41,548 nucleotides of DNA from Clostridium algoriphilum. GTDB taxonomy: Bacteria; Bacillota; Clostridia; Clostridiales; Clostridiaceae. This document shows positions 17,219 through 26,438 of the stretch, piece by piece. Below the pieces are notes generated by a model that saw nothing but the letters and a program-made list of their open reading frames with translations, was not told the DNA's origin and ran no database searches. Where the stretch lies: the NCBI RefSeq assembly GCF_020443705.1, contig NZ_JAIZZK010000033.1:1-41548 (forward strand), written 5' to 3'. Numbering within the stretch: the first letter of the stretch is position 1; the number at the start of each line of letters is the position of its first letter. Made by a program: the position numbers and the translations under genes.

Positions 17219-17242
17219 TGATAATATAAACATTAATGACAA
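17219..17242 (+). repeat. 24-bp dispersed element, copy 2
   Basis: It begins TGATAATATAAACATT and ends ATGACAA, matching 10820-10843 with one mismatch. It lies 110 bases upstream of the acyltransferase start. Confidence 0.55.
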
Positions 17243-17303
17243 AGAATGATATAAATCGACATGGGAGAACTTTAGGAAGAAACAGGTAAAGGAGAATAAG
17301 AAA

Positions 17304-17339
17304 ATGAGTATACTAGTTAGTATAAATTATATTACATAG
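17304..17339 (+). CDS. Possible leader peptide of 11 residues
   Basis: ATG at 17304 opens MSILVSINYIT and stops at 17337-17339, with AAAGGAG placed 9 bases upstream, a near-ideal site. The stop is 12 bases before the acyltransferase start, whose own GGGGGG site follows directly. It could couple translation to the downstream gene, or be what is left of a lost gene. Confidence 0.35.
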   Translation: MSILVSINYIT

Positions 17340-17351
17340 GGGGATGATGTT

Positions 17352-17996
17352 ATGATAACAAGAGCAACAAAAAGGTTGAAAATGCTGAAAGAAATTAATC
17401 TTTTAAAGACATTATATTTTTCATTGCTTATTTATAGAAAAAATGAAAAGAAAATATCTATTTTGGCTTATAGGAAAGCAAGAATTAAGATTGCTAGAGA
17501 CAGTCTTATTAAAATTAATGGGAGATTGAATATAGGAACATTTTGGGATATGGTGACCAACCGAGAAACTATTTTTTTAGCTAAAAAGTCAAGTAGATTA
17601 ATTATTGATGGAGATTTTACTATATTTAATGGTTGCACTGTAAGCATACAAGAAAACGCTGTTTTAAAAATAGGCAGTGGGTATATAAATTCTAATTCAA
17701 TGATTTTATGTTTTAATCATATCACAATAGGCACTGGTGTTATTATTGCAGATCAGGTGACCATAAGAGATTCGGATAACCATAATATCATATATGAAGG
17801 ATATGAAGAATCAAAACCAATTAATATTGGCAATCATGTATGGATTGGAATGGGAGCAACCATTCTAAAAGGAGTAACCATTGGAGATGGTGCAATAATT
17901 GCAGCAGGGGCAGTTGTAACAAAGGATGTACCTACTAAGTGTTTAGTTGTGGGAGTGCCTGCCAAGGTAATTAAAAATAATATTGAATGGGAATAA
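17352..17996 (+). CDS. Hexapeptide-repeat acyltransferase
   Basis: Protein of 214 aa with a left-handed beta-helix. Hexapeptide repeats appear from about residue 95 onward. The C-terminal signature is PINIGNHVWIGMGATILKGV, then TIGDGAIIAAGAVVTKDVPT and VVGVPAKVI, typical of WcaF/NodL/Maa-like O-acetyltransferases. The likely catalytic His is in RDSDNHNI. It probably acetylates a surface sugar, but no polysaccharide cluster surrounds it. GGGGGGATGATGTT precedes the ATG. It is an isolated gene in the accessory block, followed by its own terminator. Confidence 0.85.
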   Translation: MITRATKRLKMLKEINLLKTLYFSLLIYRKNEKKISILAYRKARIKIARDSLIKINGRLNIGTFWDMVTNRETIFLAKKSSRLIIDGDFTIFNGCTVSIQENAVLKIGSGYINSNSMILCFNHITIGTGVIIADQVTIRDSDNHNIIYEGYEESKPINIGNHVWIGMGATILKGVTIGDGAIIAAGAVVTKDVPTKCLVVGVPAKVIKNNIEWE

Positions 17997-18106
17997 TGCA
18001 ATACTAATTATTTACATATCATTATATTTATATAGGTAGAATAATTATGTAGTGAAATATAAATTTTATGACATTTGATACTAACATCATTGGAATCGCA
18101 ATATTA

Positions 18107-18135
18107 AACCCCATATCTAATGGTATGGGGTTATT
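18107..18135 (+). terminator. Terminator after the acyltransferase gene
   Basis: AACCCCATA pairs with TATGGGGTT around an 8-base loop, followed by ATTT. Confidence 0.65.
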
Positions 18136-18285
18136 TGAGATGACATATTAGAATATTATTCATTACCTTTATCTATATATTTATAGATAAATTTATAGAT
18201 ATAAAGTGGCGAACTTGAAATGATTTCAGAAAGGATTCAAACAAAAGCAGCTATTCTTTCATTCACAGTTTTATCGCTATATAAA

Positions 18286-18315
18286 TATATCTTTATAAAA
18301 TATATCTTTATAAAA
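18286..18315. repeat. Two-copy 15-bp tandem repeat
   Basis: TATATCTTTATAAAA occurs twice in direct tandem just outside the 3' end of the leftward GGDEF gene. It is AT-rich and probably of no coding meaning. Confidence 0.6.
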
Positions 18316-18329
18316 TATACATCATTTTA

Positions 18330-19457
18330 CTAATCGTTCTCCATTATACCATAAAATCCCTTTAATTTTGCTTTGTGAATATACATATCTTTATCAGCTT
18401 GAACAAATGTAGAATATATACTTTCATTTTCATTTTTGTTGTAAAATGCATGTCCATAAGCAAGTACAATTTTAATGTGATTCTTTTGATTTACTTTAAT
18501 TAATAAGTCATCTAAATTAGATAGAGCACTATCTAATAATTCCCTTGGAATCTCGTTACAAATAACACAAAATTCATCACCGCCGATCCTATAAGCCTTA
18601 CCAACACCCATAAAGCTTTCCTCTATAATTTTTGCGGTATGAAAAATCATTTCATCTCCAGCTTTATGTCCGTGTTTATCATTAGTACTCTTTAAGTTAT
18701 TTAAATCAAACACAACAATTGTTGCATTTTTATCTTTACTTATATATTTTTCCATTTCATTTTCAAATGCTGCACGATTTTTAATTCTAGTTTGAATATC
18801 ATATCTGAATTGTAGCTCAAGCAAAAAAATATAATATATCAGCAAAGATATAGAGGTGCAGCTCCAAATTAGTATTAAATCTTTAAATAAAATCTGAAGA
18901 ATGCTTCCTAGTATAGGTATAAAAAGAACAAGAATTAAGATTTTTTTATCTTCCATTTCGTATTTAACACTATTTTTGATTACAGCTATTACAAACAATA
19001 CATAATAAAACATGCAAATTATAGTGGGCAGTAAAAATAAATTTCCTCGTGTATATTGATTTTGAGCATCGACGAAAAAGATGAAGCCTGTTTTATAGCT
19101 TAAAACGCACATAAAATCATTAAAACATAATGGTATTGTTAAAAAGCAATTATACAAAAAAATTTTTTCTTTATTGCTATTAAAGAATAAAAGAATAAAA
19201 GGAACTATGGGGCTCAAAGAAAATCCTAAGATGTTAGCTATACGGTGGGGTATCATAAGTTTGTTGTTACTTGAAAGTTCCATTAAAATAGTCGTTATTT
19301 CTAAAATTAGCAAAATAATTGTAATATCTGCTGCAGATATGTAAATCATATTTTTTTTATTACATATTGCAACGTTCCGCTTAGCAAAACTTATTGTAAA
19401 ACAAAGTGCAATGATTGCAAGAACATCCGTGCTGATTAATGATATCATATTAGTCAT
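18330..19457 (-). CDS. Membrane-bound GGDEF protein (probable diguanylate cyclase)
   Basis: Protein of 375 aa. Residues 1-215 form about seven hydrophobic segments of a membrane sensor type. After FRYDIQTRIKNRAAFE (a variant of the DxLTxLxNR lead-in) comes a full GGDEF domain: VVFDLNNLKSTNDKHGHKAG (248-267) and RIGGDEF (290-296). It should make cyclic di-GMP from two GTP. The RxxD inhibitory site expected shortly before GGDEF is replaced by neutral residues (MGVG), so product inhibition may be absent. AAGGAAGTGAT precedes the ATG on the minus strand. It stands alone and faces against its neighbours. Confidence 0.88.
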   Translation of the reverse strand: MTNMISLISTDVLAIIALCFTISFAKRNVAICNKKNMIYISAADITIILLILEITTILMELSSNNKLMIPHRIANILGFSLSPIVPFILLFFNSNKEKIFLYNCFLTIPLCFNDFMCVLSYKTGFIFFVDAQNQYTRGNLFLLPTIICMFYYVLFVIAVIKNSVKYEMEDKKILILVLFIPILGSILQILFKDLILIWSCTSISLLIYYIFLLELQFRYDIQTRIKNRAAFENEMEKYISKDKNATIVVFDLNNLKSTNDKHGHKAGDEMIFHTAKIIEESFMGVGKAYRIGGDEFCVICNEIPRELLDSALSNLDDLLIKVNQKNHIKIVLAYGHAFYNKNENESIYSTFVQADKDMYIHKAKLKGFYGIMEND

Positions 19458-19690
19458 ATCACTTCCTTGAATTTAATTCTTAATTTACTTTATGCTTTTG
19501 AAATGTTATTAGTTACTTCATCATAGTTTACAAGTATGAAACAATATAATTACTTATGAGCAGTTATATGTTTTATTTTTCACATATAATGTTTAACAAA
19601 AGTCCAATTAAAGTTACTATAATTACTCTTATAAAAAAGCCCAAAATATCACCATGCCTTAAATCAGACAAAATAAGTGGGGTGAGGTTA

Positions 19691-19813
19691 TTGGAATTAG
19701 AGGGTAATCAACAAAGAGTAACAGATGAGATTATGAAATATAAAGAATTATTAGATGATGGAATTATAACAGAAGAAGACTTTTCTATTAAGGAAAAAGA
19801 ATTATTAAAATGA
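19691..19813 (+). CDS. SHOCT-domain mini-protein or fragment
   Basis: The frame from TTG at 19691 (preceded by GGGGTGAGG) encodes 40 residues: QQRVTDEIMKYKELLDDGII followed by TEEDFSIKEKELLK. This is a complete SHOCT module, a short C-terminal helical domain normally found at the end of larger proteins. The frame is open back to an ATG at 19556, but that stretch lacks a ribosome site and reads like non-coding DNA. It is either a free-standing module or the tail of a gene that lost its body. Nothing was found in 19814-20090. Confidence 0.45.
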   Translation: MELEGNQQRVTDEIMKYKELLDDGIITEEDFSIKEKELLK

Positions 19814-20090
19814 AAAAATCAGAAGAGTCTTTGCAGCTAATCACAAATGTGCTTCTGATATTGTTTCAATGTCTAATACTACATAGTTTAATGGAAAATC
19901 AATTATATTTTTTCCTTAAAATATGAACATTACGATTTAACAACTATAATAAATCTAATGTAAAATATTTAATTCTATATTTCCACAGAATCCGTAAGCA
20001 TTGCTAAATTGTTTGGGTGCTTTTATGTACATGCTCATTAATAGTAAATCTACATATATTAATAGTAAGTTTTTAATAGGAGTGATTTAT

Positions 20091-21116
20091 TTGTATAAAT
20101 ATGGAAACCCTTATATGGCACCACGCATAAACTATTCCAACTATGGTATGGATTTTACTCAAGAATCTTTTAACAACTCACTAGACCTTATACAGGAAGC
20201 AGTACAAGATGAAAGAGCTGATGAACTTCTCTACGATTACTTGATTAGTGTAGCCTCTACTCAAGAAGAAAAAAACATTATCACATCCATAAGAGATGAA
20301 GAAAGAAATCATCGTAAGTGGTTTAGAGAAATGTACAAATATTACACTGGTGTAGAAATTCAAAGTAATAATGGTGAAAATTTCATAAGACCAGCGTCAT
20401 ATATTGAAGGTATAAGCAAATCTGTTTTTGGTGAATTGAGTGCTATGGAAAAGTATAGATTTATAAGAGAAGGTTTGCCTAGCAGGCTATATAGGGATAC
20501 AGTGTTTAGAATTCTCACTGATGAGATGAAGCATGCAACTAAGTACAACTATATACTGAACAAGAATTCAAATAGTGTAGCAACCAATTTAGACACTGCT
20601 AAAACTAACTTTTCTAAGGAGGAAGCTGCAGCTATTGCTTTACTTCTCGGTATTGATTTTGCAAACAGTAAATTTGATTTAAATGAGTACTGGATGGGAG
20701 TAACCACTGAACTTGAACATGGAAGAAAATACAATCAGACAAATGTAACTGCCGATGAGCCTATTACTACTGGAAAAATTGCACTGGCTCACCTCAGTGA
20801 GTTTCCAGATTATTATACAAGATTAAAATTGCTTGAAGAAGAAGCAAAAGCATATTGGTCAACATCAAGAGGTTTTTGCAGGCAAACAAAGGTATTTACT
20901 TTAAATGAACTTGCCCAATATGACGGTACTATGGGAAAACCTGCCTATGTATCAGTTAACGGAATCGTATATGATGTCAGCGATAATTCAAAATGGAGCG
21001 GAGCGATACACTATGACTTAACTGCTGGTAAAGATTTAAGCTCGCAGTTTGAAAGCTGCCATGGAGTGGCAAGCAAACTGGCTAAGCTGCCTAAGATTGG
21101 TGTACTTAAAGGGTAA
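20091..21116 (+). CDS. Ferritin-like / DUF5661 / cytochrome b5-like fusion protein
   Basis: Protein of 341 aa from TTG at 20091, 8 bases after AGGAG; an upstream in-frame ATG at 20001 has no ribosome site. Residues 20-155 are a ferritin/rubrerythrin-like four-helix domain with Glu41, Glu71-x2-His74 and Glu145-x2-His148 as likely di-iron ligands. Residues 175-256 match DUF5661 (EEAAAIALLLGIDF, GKIALAHLSEFPDYY). Residues 267-341 are a cytochrome b5-like heme domain (AYVSVNGIVYDVS, HYDLTAGKDL, ESCHGV) with His307 and His324 as candidate heme ligands. A redox or oxidative-stress role is inferred. It is followed by a bidirectional hairpin. Confidence 0.8.
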   Translation: MYKYGNPYMAPRINYSNYGMDFTQESFNNSLDLIQEAVQDERADELLYDYLISVASTQEEKNIITSIRDEERNHRKWFREMYKYYTGVEIQSNNGENFIRPASYIEGISKSVFGELSAMEKYRFIREGLPSRLYRDTVFRILTDEMKHATKYNYILNKNSNSVATNLDTAKTNFSKEEAAAIALLLGIDFANSKFDLNEYWMGVTTELEHGRKYNQTNVTADEPITTGKIALAHLSEFPDYYTRLKLLEEEAKAYWSTSRGFCRQTKVFTLNELAQYDGTMGKPAYVSVNGIVYDVSDNSKWSGAIHYDLTAGKDLSSQFESCHGVASKLAKLPKIGVLKG

Positions 21117-21123
21117 TCATAGA

Positions 21124-21165
21124 AATAAAATGCAATAACTTAAATACTAAGTATCGCATTTTATT
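21124..21165. terminator. Terminator between the ferritin-like and leftward hypothetical genes
   Basis: AATAAAATGC pairs with GCATTTTATT, and an inner stem ACTTA/TAAGT extends the hairpin. T-rich and A-rich flanks allow use in both directions. Confidence 0.7.
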
Positions 21166-21248
21166 ATTATATTTAGCTTTACACTCTAAAAATAGTAACC
21201 CCTTGCCATTTTGCTCTTTGCAAGTAGCTGTGAGACACCTGTTTTTTT

Positions 21249-21542
21249 TCATTCCTCAACTTGTTCAATGGCTTCCTGAGGAGTCTTTCCAAGTCCAACA
21301 AGCACGCCTGATAAAATAAATTCCTGATACAAGTGTTCAGGGTTAAGTCCTTCCTTAGTTTCTGCTAAAGCGCGGATTAATAGCGGAGTGATGTATCTTA
21401 CCCAGTCATCAGGAGTAAATTTAGAAGTATCTTGTATCGGACTTCTATTCATAGCTGAAAGGTTCGTACCACTTCGTATATCTTCTTTGACTTTTATCCG
21501 ATATTCATTTATATTTTGTAATTTTTTATTGTTTAATGACAA
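21249..21542 (-). CDS. Hypothetical protein
   Basis: Unrecognised frame of up to 97 aa. It is acidic toward the C-terminus with FTPDDWVRYITPLLIRALAE (about 42-61), HLYQEFILSGVLVGLGKTPQ and the end EAIEQVEE. The only upstream start is a TTG at 21542 without any ribosome site, so the true start is uncertain and the N-terminus may be lost. The even, globular composition of residues 30-97 suggests it was or is a real protein. It lies between two converging or diverging units with no operon partner. Confidence 0.45.
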   Translation of the reverse strand: MSLNNKKLQNINEYRIKVKEDIRSGTNLSAMNRSPIQDTSKFTPDDWVRYITPLLIRALAETKEGLNPEHLYQEFILSGVLVGLGKTPQEAIEQVEE

Positions 21543-21722
21543 ATAAAAAAAATAACATAAATTGAATAATATGGTATTATAAGGTTGATCTTTAAAGTCA
21601 ATATAAATAAAAAGAGATTATATACATACAATTAGAATTACTAAGAAGTATATTACATTTACTACTAAACTTTAAAATAATTTTGAAATAAATTAAAAGT
21701 TATAGAGGGGAGATTTCATATA

Positions 21723-23036
21723 GTGAATGAAGTAAAAAAAGAAGATAGCTTTAAAAAATTCCTGATTATCTGGATGGGGGAACTTATATCTAATATCGGT
21801 TCTGGAATGACAGCCTTTGGTCTTGGAGTGTATGTGTGGCAGCTGACACATTCAGCTGTGGATGTGTCAATGGTGGAAATGGCAGCACTTCTGCCGGCAA
21901 TTTTATTATGTCCGGCTGCGGGGGTTCTTGCAGACCGATTTGATAGAAGACTACTCATGCTACTGGGAGATATTGTATCATCGTTTGGGCTGATCGCTCT
22001 GCTGGTGCTTATGAACAAAGGACATATTCAGGTGTGGCAAATCTGCCTTTGTGTGGGATTTAGCTCCGCATTTGTAGCTTTGTTAGATCCGGCATATAAA
22101 GCAACAATTACGGATTTACTGACAGAGGATGACTATGCAAAAGCAAGTGGAATGGTGTCGATTGCATCCTCTTCAAAGTTTTTGATTTCACCTATTATTG
22201 GTGGTTTAATTTTGGCATCTTATGGTATTGAAGTGATAATTATCATTGATATTATGACCTTTGTTGTAACGGTTGCCGCAATCTTTTCCGTAAGAAAGTC
22301 TCTTGCGGTAAAGTCACAGGTTAAGAAAGAAATGAATTTTTTTATAGACTTAAAAGAAGGATGGCTGATTATTCTCCAGGCTAAAGGAGTCATGCTGTTA
22401 ATTATACTTGTTTCCTTTTTAATGTTTTATATGGGATTTATTCAGGTGCTGTCAAAACCGATGATCTTATCCTTTGCCAGTGAGAAAACAACAGGAATTC
22501 TGCAGACAATAGTTGCCTGCGGTATGATGGTGTCCAGTATCATGATTGGTAGTGGAATCTTAAAGAGCAATTATGTAAATGTCATGGTGGCAAGCTTTAT
22601 TGTGTCTGGTATTGCTATGGCAGGCTTTGGCGCAACGACAAGCATTCCGGTCATTATTATTTCAGGGTTTTTATTCTTTGCTTCCCTGCCATATGCGACT
22701 ACAAGTATTGATGTTCTCATAAGAAAATCCATTGATAATGATAAGCAGGGTAGAGCATGGGGGCTTATTTCTTTGATTTCACAGCTTGGATATGTAATTG
22801 CTTATGTTTTGGCAGGTGTTCTTGCAGATTATGTATTTAATCCGGCACTGGTAAAAGGTGGTGTGCTGGCAGATACTGTTGGGAAAATCATAGGAACTGG
22901 TGAAACAAGGGGAATCGGATTCTTAATAATTCTTGCAGGACTGGGTCTTGTAATTACGGCACTAATTGTATCTAAATCAAAGACTATCCGTGAAATGGAA
23001 ACACAGAAAGAAGCAGAAGGTAGTTTGGAGGCATAA
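21723..23036 (+). CDS. MFS transporter, DHA3-like drug efflux type
   Basis: Protein of 437 aa starting at GTG with GAGGGGAG 10 bases upstream. About twelve membrane segments are visible. The loop 2-3 motif reads GVLADRFDRRLLM (about 67-79), and a similar motif follows in the second half (LAGVLADYVF). It resembles the MefA/multidrug exporters of Firmicutes and probably exports a drug or toxic metabolite by proton exchange. It is followed after about 60 bases by an ABC exporter in the same direction. Base composition is richer in GC than the core genes, suggesting transfer. No regulator is adjacent. Confidence 0.85.
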   Translation: MNEVKKEDSFKKFLIIWMGELISNIGSGMTAFGLGVYVWQLTHSAVDVSMVEMAALLPAILLCPAAGVLADRFDRRLLMLLGDIVSSFGLIALLVLMNKGHIQVWQICLCVGFSSAFVALLDPAYKATITDLLTEDDYAKASGMVSIASSSKFLISPIIGGLILASYGIEVIIIIDIMTFVVTVAAIFSVRKSLAVKSQVKKEMNFFIDLKEGWLIILQAKGVMLLIILVSFLMFYMGFIQVLSKPMILSFASEKTTGILQTIVACGMMVSSIMIGSGILKSNYVNVMVASFIVSGIAMAGFGATTSIPVIIISGFLFFASLPYATTSIDVLIRKSIDNDKQGRAWGLISLISQLGYVIAYVLAGVLADYVFNPALVKGGVLADTVGKIIGTGETRGIGFLIILAGLGLVITALIVSKSKTIREMETQKEAEGSLEA

Positions 23037-23097
23037 CAATCATTTCAATGATAAGAGATTTAAAAGCAATGACATATAGTCGGAAGGAGAAAAAATA

Positions 23098-25452
23098 ATG
23101 TTTTTTAAAATTGTAAAGAATGATTTCAGCAGGAAGAAAATCATAACTGTGGCAGTGTCTGTATTTATAACCATGGCAGTTATTTTGGGAGCTAGTGCAA
23201 CAAATATCATTGCAAATCTGATTCAGTCGATGTCGCAGTTGCAGGAACGTGCAGTCCCATCTGACATTACGCAGATGCATTTAGGAAAATATGACCAGGC
23301 AAAAATTGATAAATTTACAGAAGAACAGCGTGAGAACATAGCGATGCAGGAGACGATGGTTCTTCTGGATTTAGATGGAATGAATATTTTTTTCGGCAAA
23401 AATGAAACGATGGATGGAACGATACAGCAAAGTTCATTTGTTGTACAAAATAAGAAATTTGATTTTATATTGGATCTGGATAATGAAAAGCTGGATGTAA
23501 AGGAAGGCGAAGTGGCGGTTCCCATCTATCTCATGAAACAATTTGACTTAAAAATAGGTGATACGATTACAGTGAAAAGTGAAGCGTATCAGAAAGAACT
23601 TGTCATTTCAGATTATGCAAGAGATTATGAGATGAACTCTTCCATGATTACTTCGAAACGGTTTGTTATTAATCAGGCGGACTATGATGAAATGCTTAAA
23701 AAGCAGGTAGGGGAACTGGAATATCTTATCGAGTTTAAACTGAATAAAAATGGGGATTCTCAGGCTGTTCAGACTGCATATACCAAAGCAGGTCTTCCGG
23801 CAAACGGTCCTATAGTCTCAGGAAAGATGTTTATATTGTTTAATGCCATGTCAGATGCGACAGTTGCGATGGTAATTATACTTATCAGTATTCTGCTGAT
23901 TATTATAGCTTCCTTCTGTATCAGACTTACGTTTCTAGCAACGATTGATGAAGATTTAAGAGAAATCGGTGTTATGAAAGCAATGGGAGTATCCAAAAAG
24001 GATATAAATAAGGTATATCTTATCAAATACAGAGTCATGGCAGTGGTAGCCGGTATAATAGGCTATTTGCTTTCCTTTATAGTGGTAAATCTGTTTAACG
24101 CTAATATGAGACTTTATATATCTTCGAATTTATCAGGAAACTTAAAATATGGACTATCTCTTATAGCTCCATTATTTGTATATTTCATGATTGTGATGTA
24201 CTGCAAGAAAGTACTGAAAACAATCGATAAGATTTCTGCGGTGGAAGCATTACGTTCAGATATCATGGAGCGTGGAAAGAACCGAAAATACAGTTTTCCA
24301 CTGCTTAAGAACAAATTCTTCAGCACCAATATTTACATGGGACTTAGGGATGTATGGAAGCGTTTCAAATTATACAGGTTACTGATTTTAATTTTTGTAG
24401 TGAGTACGTTTATTGTAATTCTTCCGATAAATATGTATAACACCATGAATTCACGGTCATTTTCCACATACATGGGAATGGGAAAATGCGACATGAGAAT
24501 CGATCTTCGAAGGACAGATACGATTACAGAAGATTTTAAAAAGCTGCAGGAAGAGCTGAAGAATGATTCGGATATTAAAAAGTATGCGGCCTACATCACA
24601 TGTGCCTACCAGGTCAAAAATCCGGAAGGTTCCTGGGACTATATTAATATTGAAACCGGAGATTTTGGCGTATTTCCATTAAATTATCTGGAAGGGAGAG
24701 CACCGAAGGGTGAAGGGGAAATCTCAATTTCCTATGTAAATGCGTCAGGAGACCAATTAAACAAGAAAGTGGGAGATGAATTAGTAGTAAAGGTTGCAGG
24801 GACGGAAAAGATTATGAAAGTATGTGGTATTTATCAAGATATTACAAATGGTGGGAAAACAGCGAAGGCGGATACCAGTCTTGGTTTAAATGAAGATGCC
24901 ATTCTTTGGTATATTGCGAACATGGATGTGGCTCCAGGCGTTGATATTAAAAAGAAAGTGGACTACTATCAGAATACCTATGATTCTGCGCAGGCAAATG
25001 ATATCAAAGAATATACACAGCAGACTAATGGAAATATGATTGATCAGATGAGCACAATTGTTATATGCGGAATCGCAATTGCAGTAATAATTGTTATATT
25101 GATAACTGCATTATTCACTAAGATGTTATTGTCAAAGGATATGTCCCAGATTGCAATCATGCGAAGTGTGGGATTAACTTCTAAAAATGTTAAACATCAA
25201 TATATGGCAGGGATTTTGATGGTACTGATATTGGGAATCATACTTGGAGTGCTGGCTTCTAATTATTTAGGGGAGTTTCTTGTAAGTATGGCAATGTCCT
25301 CTATAGGAGCTGCAAGAATTCAATTTGTTGTTGTTGCATGGCAGACCTTTCTGCTATGTCCGTTAGCGCTGATTATAGTAGTTGGAGTTACTATATCTGT
25401 GTGCTGTAAGGTAACAGTAGAAGATGATTTATCTGTAGGTTTAAGAAGTTAG
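23098..25452 (+). CDS. FtsX-like ABC transporter permease
   Basis: Protein of 784 aa of the MacB/FtsX type: one membrane segment at 16-38, an extracellular domain (about 40-255), three segments at about 258-283, 312-335 and 351-370, a second half starting with a segment at about 425-447, another extracellular domain, and three final segments at about 651-675, 705-727 and 747-770. The two FtsX cores read LREIGVMKAMGVSKKDINKV and SQIAIMRSVGLTSKNVKHQY. It pairs with the ATPase gene downstream (25622) to form an exporter or peptide-resistance pump. AAGGAG precedes the ATG. It appears to be foreign DNA. Confidence 0.88.
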   Translation: MFFKIVKNDFSRKKIITVAVSVFITMAVILGASATNIIANLIQSMSQLQERAVPSDITQMHLGKYDQAKIDKFTEEQRENIAMQETMVLLDLDGMNIFFGKNETMDGTIQQSSFVVQNKKFDFILDLDNEKLDVKEGEVAVPIYLMKQFDLKIGDTITVKSEAYQKELVISDYARDYEMNSSMITSKRFVINQADYDEMLKKQVGELEYLIEFKLNKNGDSQAVQTAYTKAGLPANGPIVSGKMFILFNAMSDATVAMVIILISILLIIIASFCIRLTFLATIDEDLREIGVMKAMGVSKKDINKVYLIKYRVMAVVAGIIGYLLSFIVVNLFNANMRLYISSNLSGNLKYGLSLIAPLFVYFMIVMYCKKVLKTIDKISAVEALRSDIMERGKNRKYSFPLLKNKFFSTNIYMGLRDVWKRFKLYRLLILIFVVSTFIVILPINMYNTMNSRSFSTYMGMGKCDMRIDLRRTDTITEDFKKLQEELKNDSDIKKYAAYITCAYQVKNPEGSWDYINIETGDFGVFPLNYLEGRAPKGEGEISISYVNASGDQLNKKVGDELVVKVAGTEKIMKVCGIYQDITNGGKTAKADTSLGLNEDAILWYIANMDVAPGVDIKKKVDYYQNTYDSAQANDIKEYTQQTNGNMIDQMSTIVICGIAIAVIIVILITALFTKMLLSKDMSQIAIMRSVGLTSKNVKHQYMAGILMVLILGIILGVLASNYLGEFLVSMAMSSIGAARIQFVVVAWQTFLLCPLALIIVVGVTISVCCKVTVEDDLSVGLRS

Positions 25453-25621
25453 AACTGCTGAAAAAGGTCCGGGCAGGAGGCGTATCTGCGAAGGTGGAAG
25501 AAGTCTTCTGCGTGAAGGCACCGATACAGATAAGAATGCAGATTCCTGAAAAATAAGGCATTCCGGTGTGCCTCTGTGGATATAGACTTTGATTTAAATA
25601 TTTTATATTGGAGGAATATGT
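25453..25621. other. Spacer between permease and ATPase genes
   Basis: This 169-bp GC-richer spacer has a possible small hairpin (AGGCA...TGCCT near 25556-25576) and no reading frame. It is longer than usual for an operon, so a remnant or a regulatory leader for the ATPase gene is possible. Confidence 0.35.
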
Positions 25622-26389
25622 ATGATCAATATATTAGAAGCAAGAAGTATGAACAAAAAAGTAGAATTAGGGAAAGATAATGAGCTTCATATCTTAAAGG
25701 ATGTAAACTTTGCGATAGAAAAAGGTGAATTCGTATCGGTCATGGGGCCATCCGGAAGCGGGAAGTCAACACTGCTATATAATGTATGCGGTATGGATAG
25801 AATTACTTCTGGTAGTGTGAAATTTAAAGGTCGTGAAATCGGTGGACTAAAAGAAGAAGAACTGGCGAAGATTCGACTAAGTAACATGGGATTTATCTTT
25901 CAGGATATTAATCTTTTAAAGAATCTGTCATTGATTGACAATGTTATGTTTCCTGCTCTTGTATCAAAAGATGCGGATAAAAATGCGGTAAATCAAAAAG
26001 CAAAAAAACTACTTAAAATGACAGGAATTGAAAAGCTTGCGGATAATAATATCACCCAGGCATCTGGTGGACAGCTGCAGAGGGCCGGCATCTGCAGAGC
26101 ATTGATAAATGATCCGGATATCATATTTGGAGACGAACCGACCGGCGCATTAGATTCCAAATCGGCAGCAGAGATTATGTCAATTCTAGCAGAGATTAAT
26201 AAAAAAGGCACAACCGTAATGCTCGTTACGCATGATGTAAAGGTGGCAGCAAAAACTGAAAGAATATTGTATATGGTAGATGGAAATATTGTTACACAGA
26301 AGAAAATGCGTAAATACGATGCGCAGCATGACGATATTAAGGAAAGAGAAGAAAGCATTATGAAATGGTTAGTGGAAAATGGATTCTAA
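25622..26389 (+). CDS. ABC transporter ATP-binding protein (MacB/LolD-like)
   Basis: ATPase of 255 aa. Walker A is GPSGSGKS (42-49), the Q-loop lies in FIFQDINLL, the signature is ASGGQLQRAG (a LSGGQ variant), Walker B is IIFGDEPTGALD, and the H-loop is VTHD. This is the MacB/YknY/BceA class that works with FtsX-like permeases, here the product of 23098-25452. GGAGG lies 8 bases before the ATG. The C-terminal tail (KMRKYDAQHDDIKEREESIM) is charged. The expected BceRS-type two-component system is not present. Confidence 0.92.
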   Translation: MINILEARSMNKKVELGKDNELHILKDVNFAIEKGEFVSVMGPSGSGKSTLLYNVCGMDRITSGSVKFKGREIGGLKEEELAKIRLSNMGFIFQDINLLKNLSLIDNVMFPALVSKDADKNAVNQKAKKLLKMTGIEKLADNNITQASGGQLQRAGICRALINDPDIIFGDEPTGALDSKSAAEIMSILAEINKKGTTVMLVTHDVKVAAKTERILYMVDGNIVTQKKMRKYDAQHDDIKEREESIMKWLVENGF

Positions 26390-26438
26390 TTTTTCATTGG
26401 CATTCGCATAAAGTTCATATAGAAAATTTATTAGGTAA

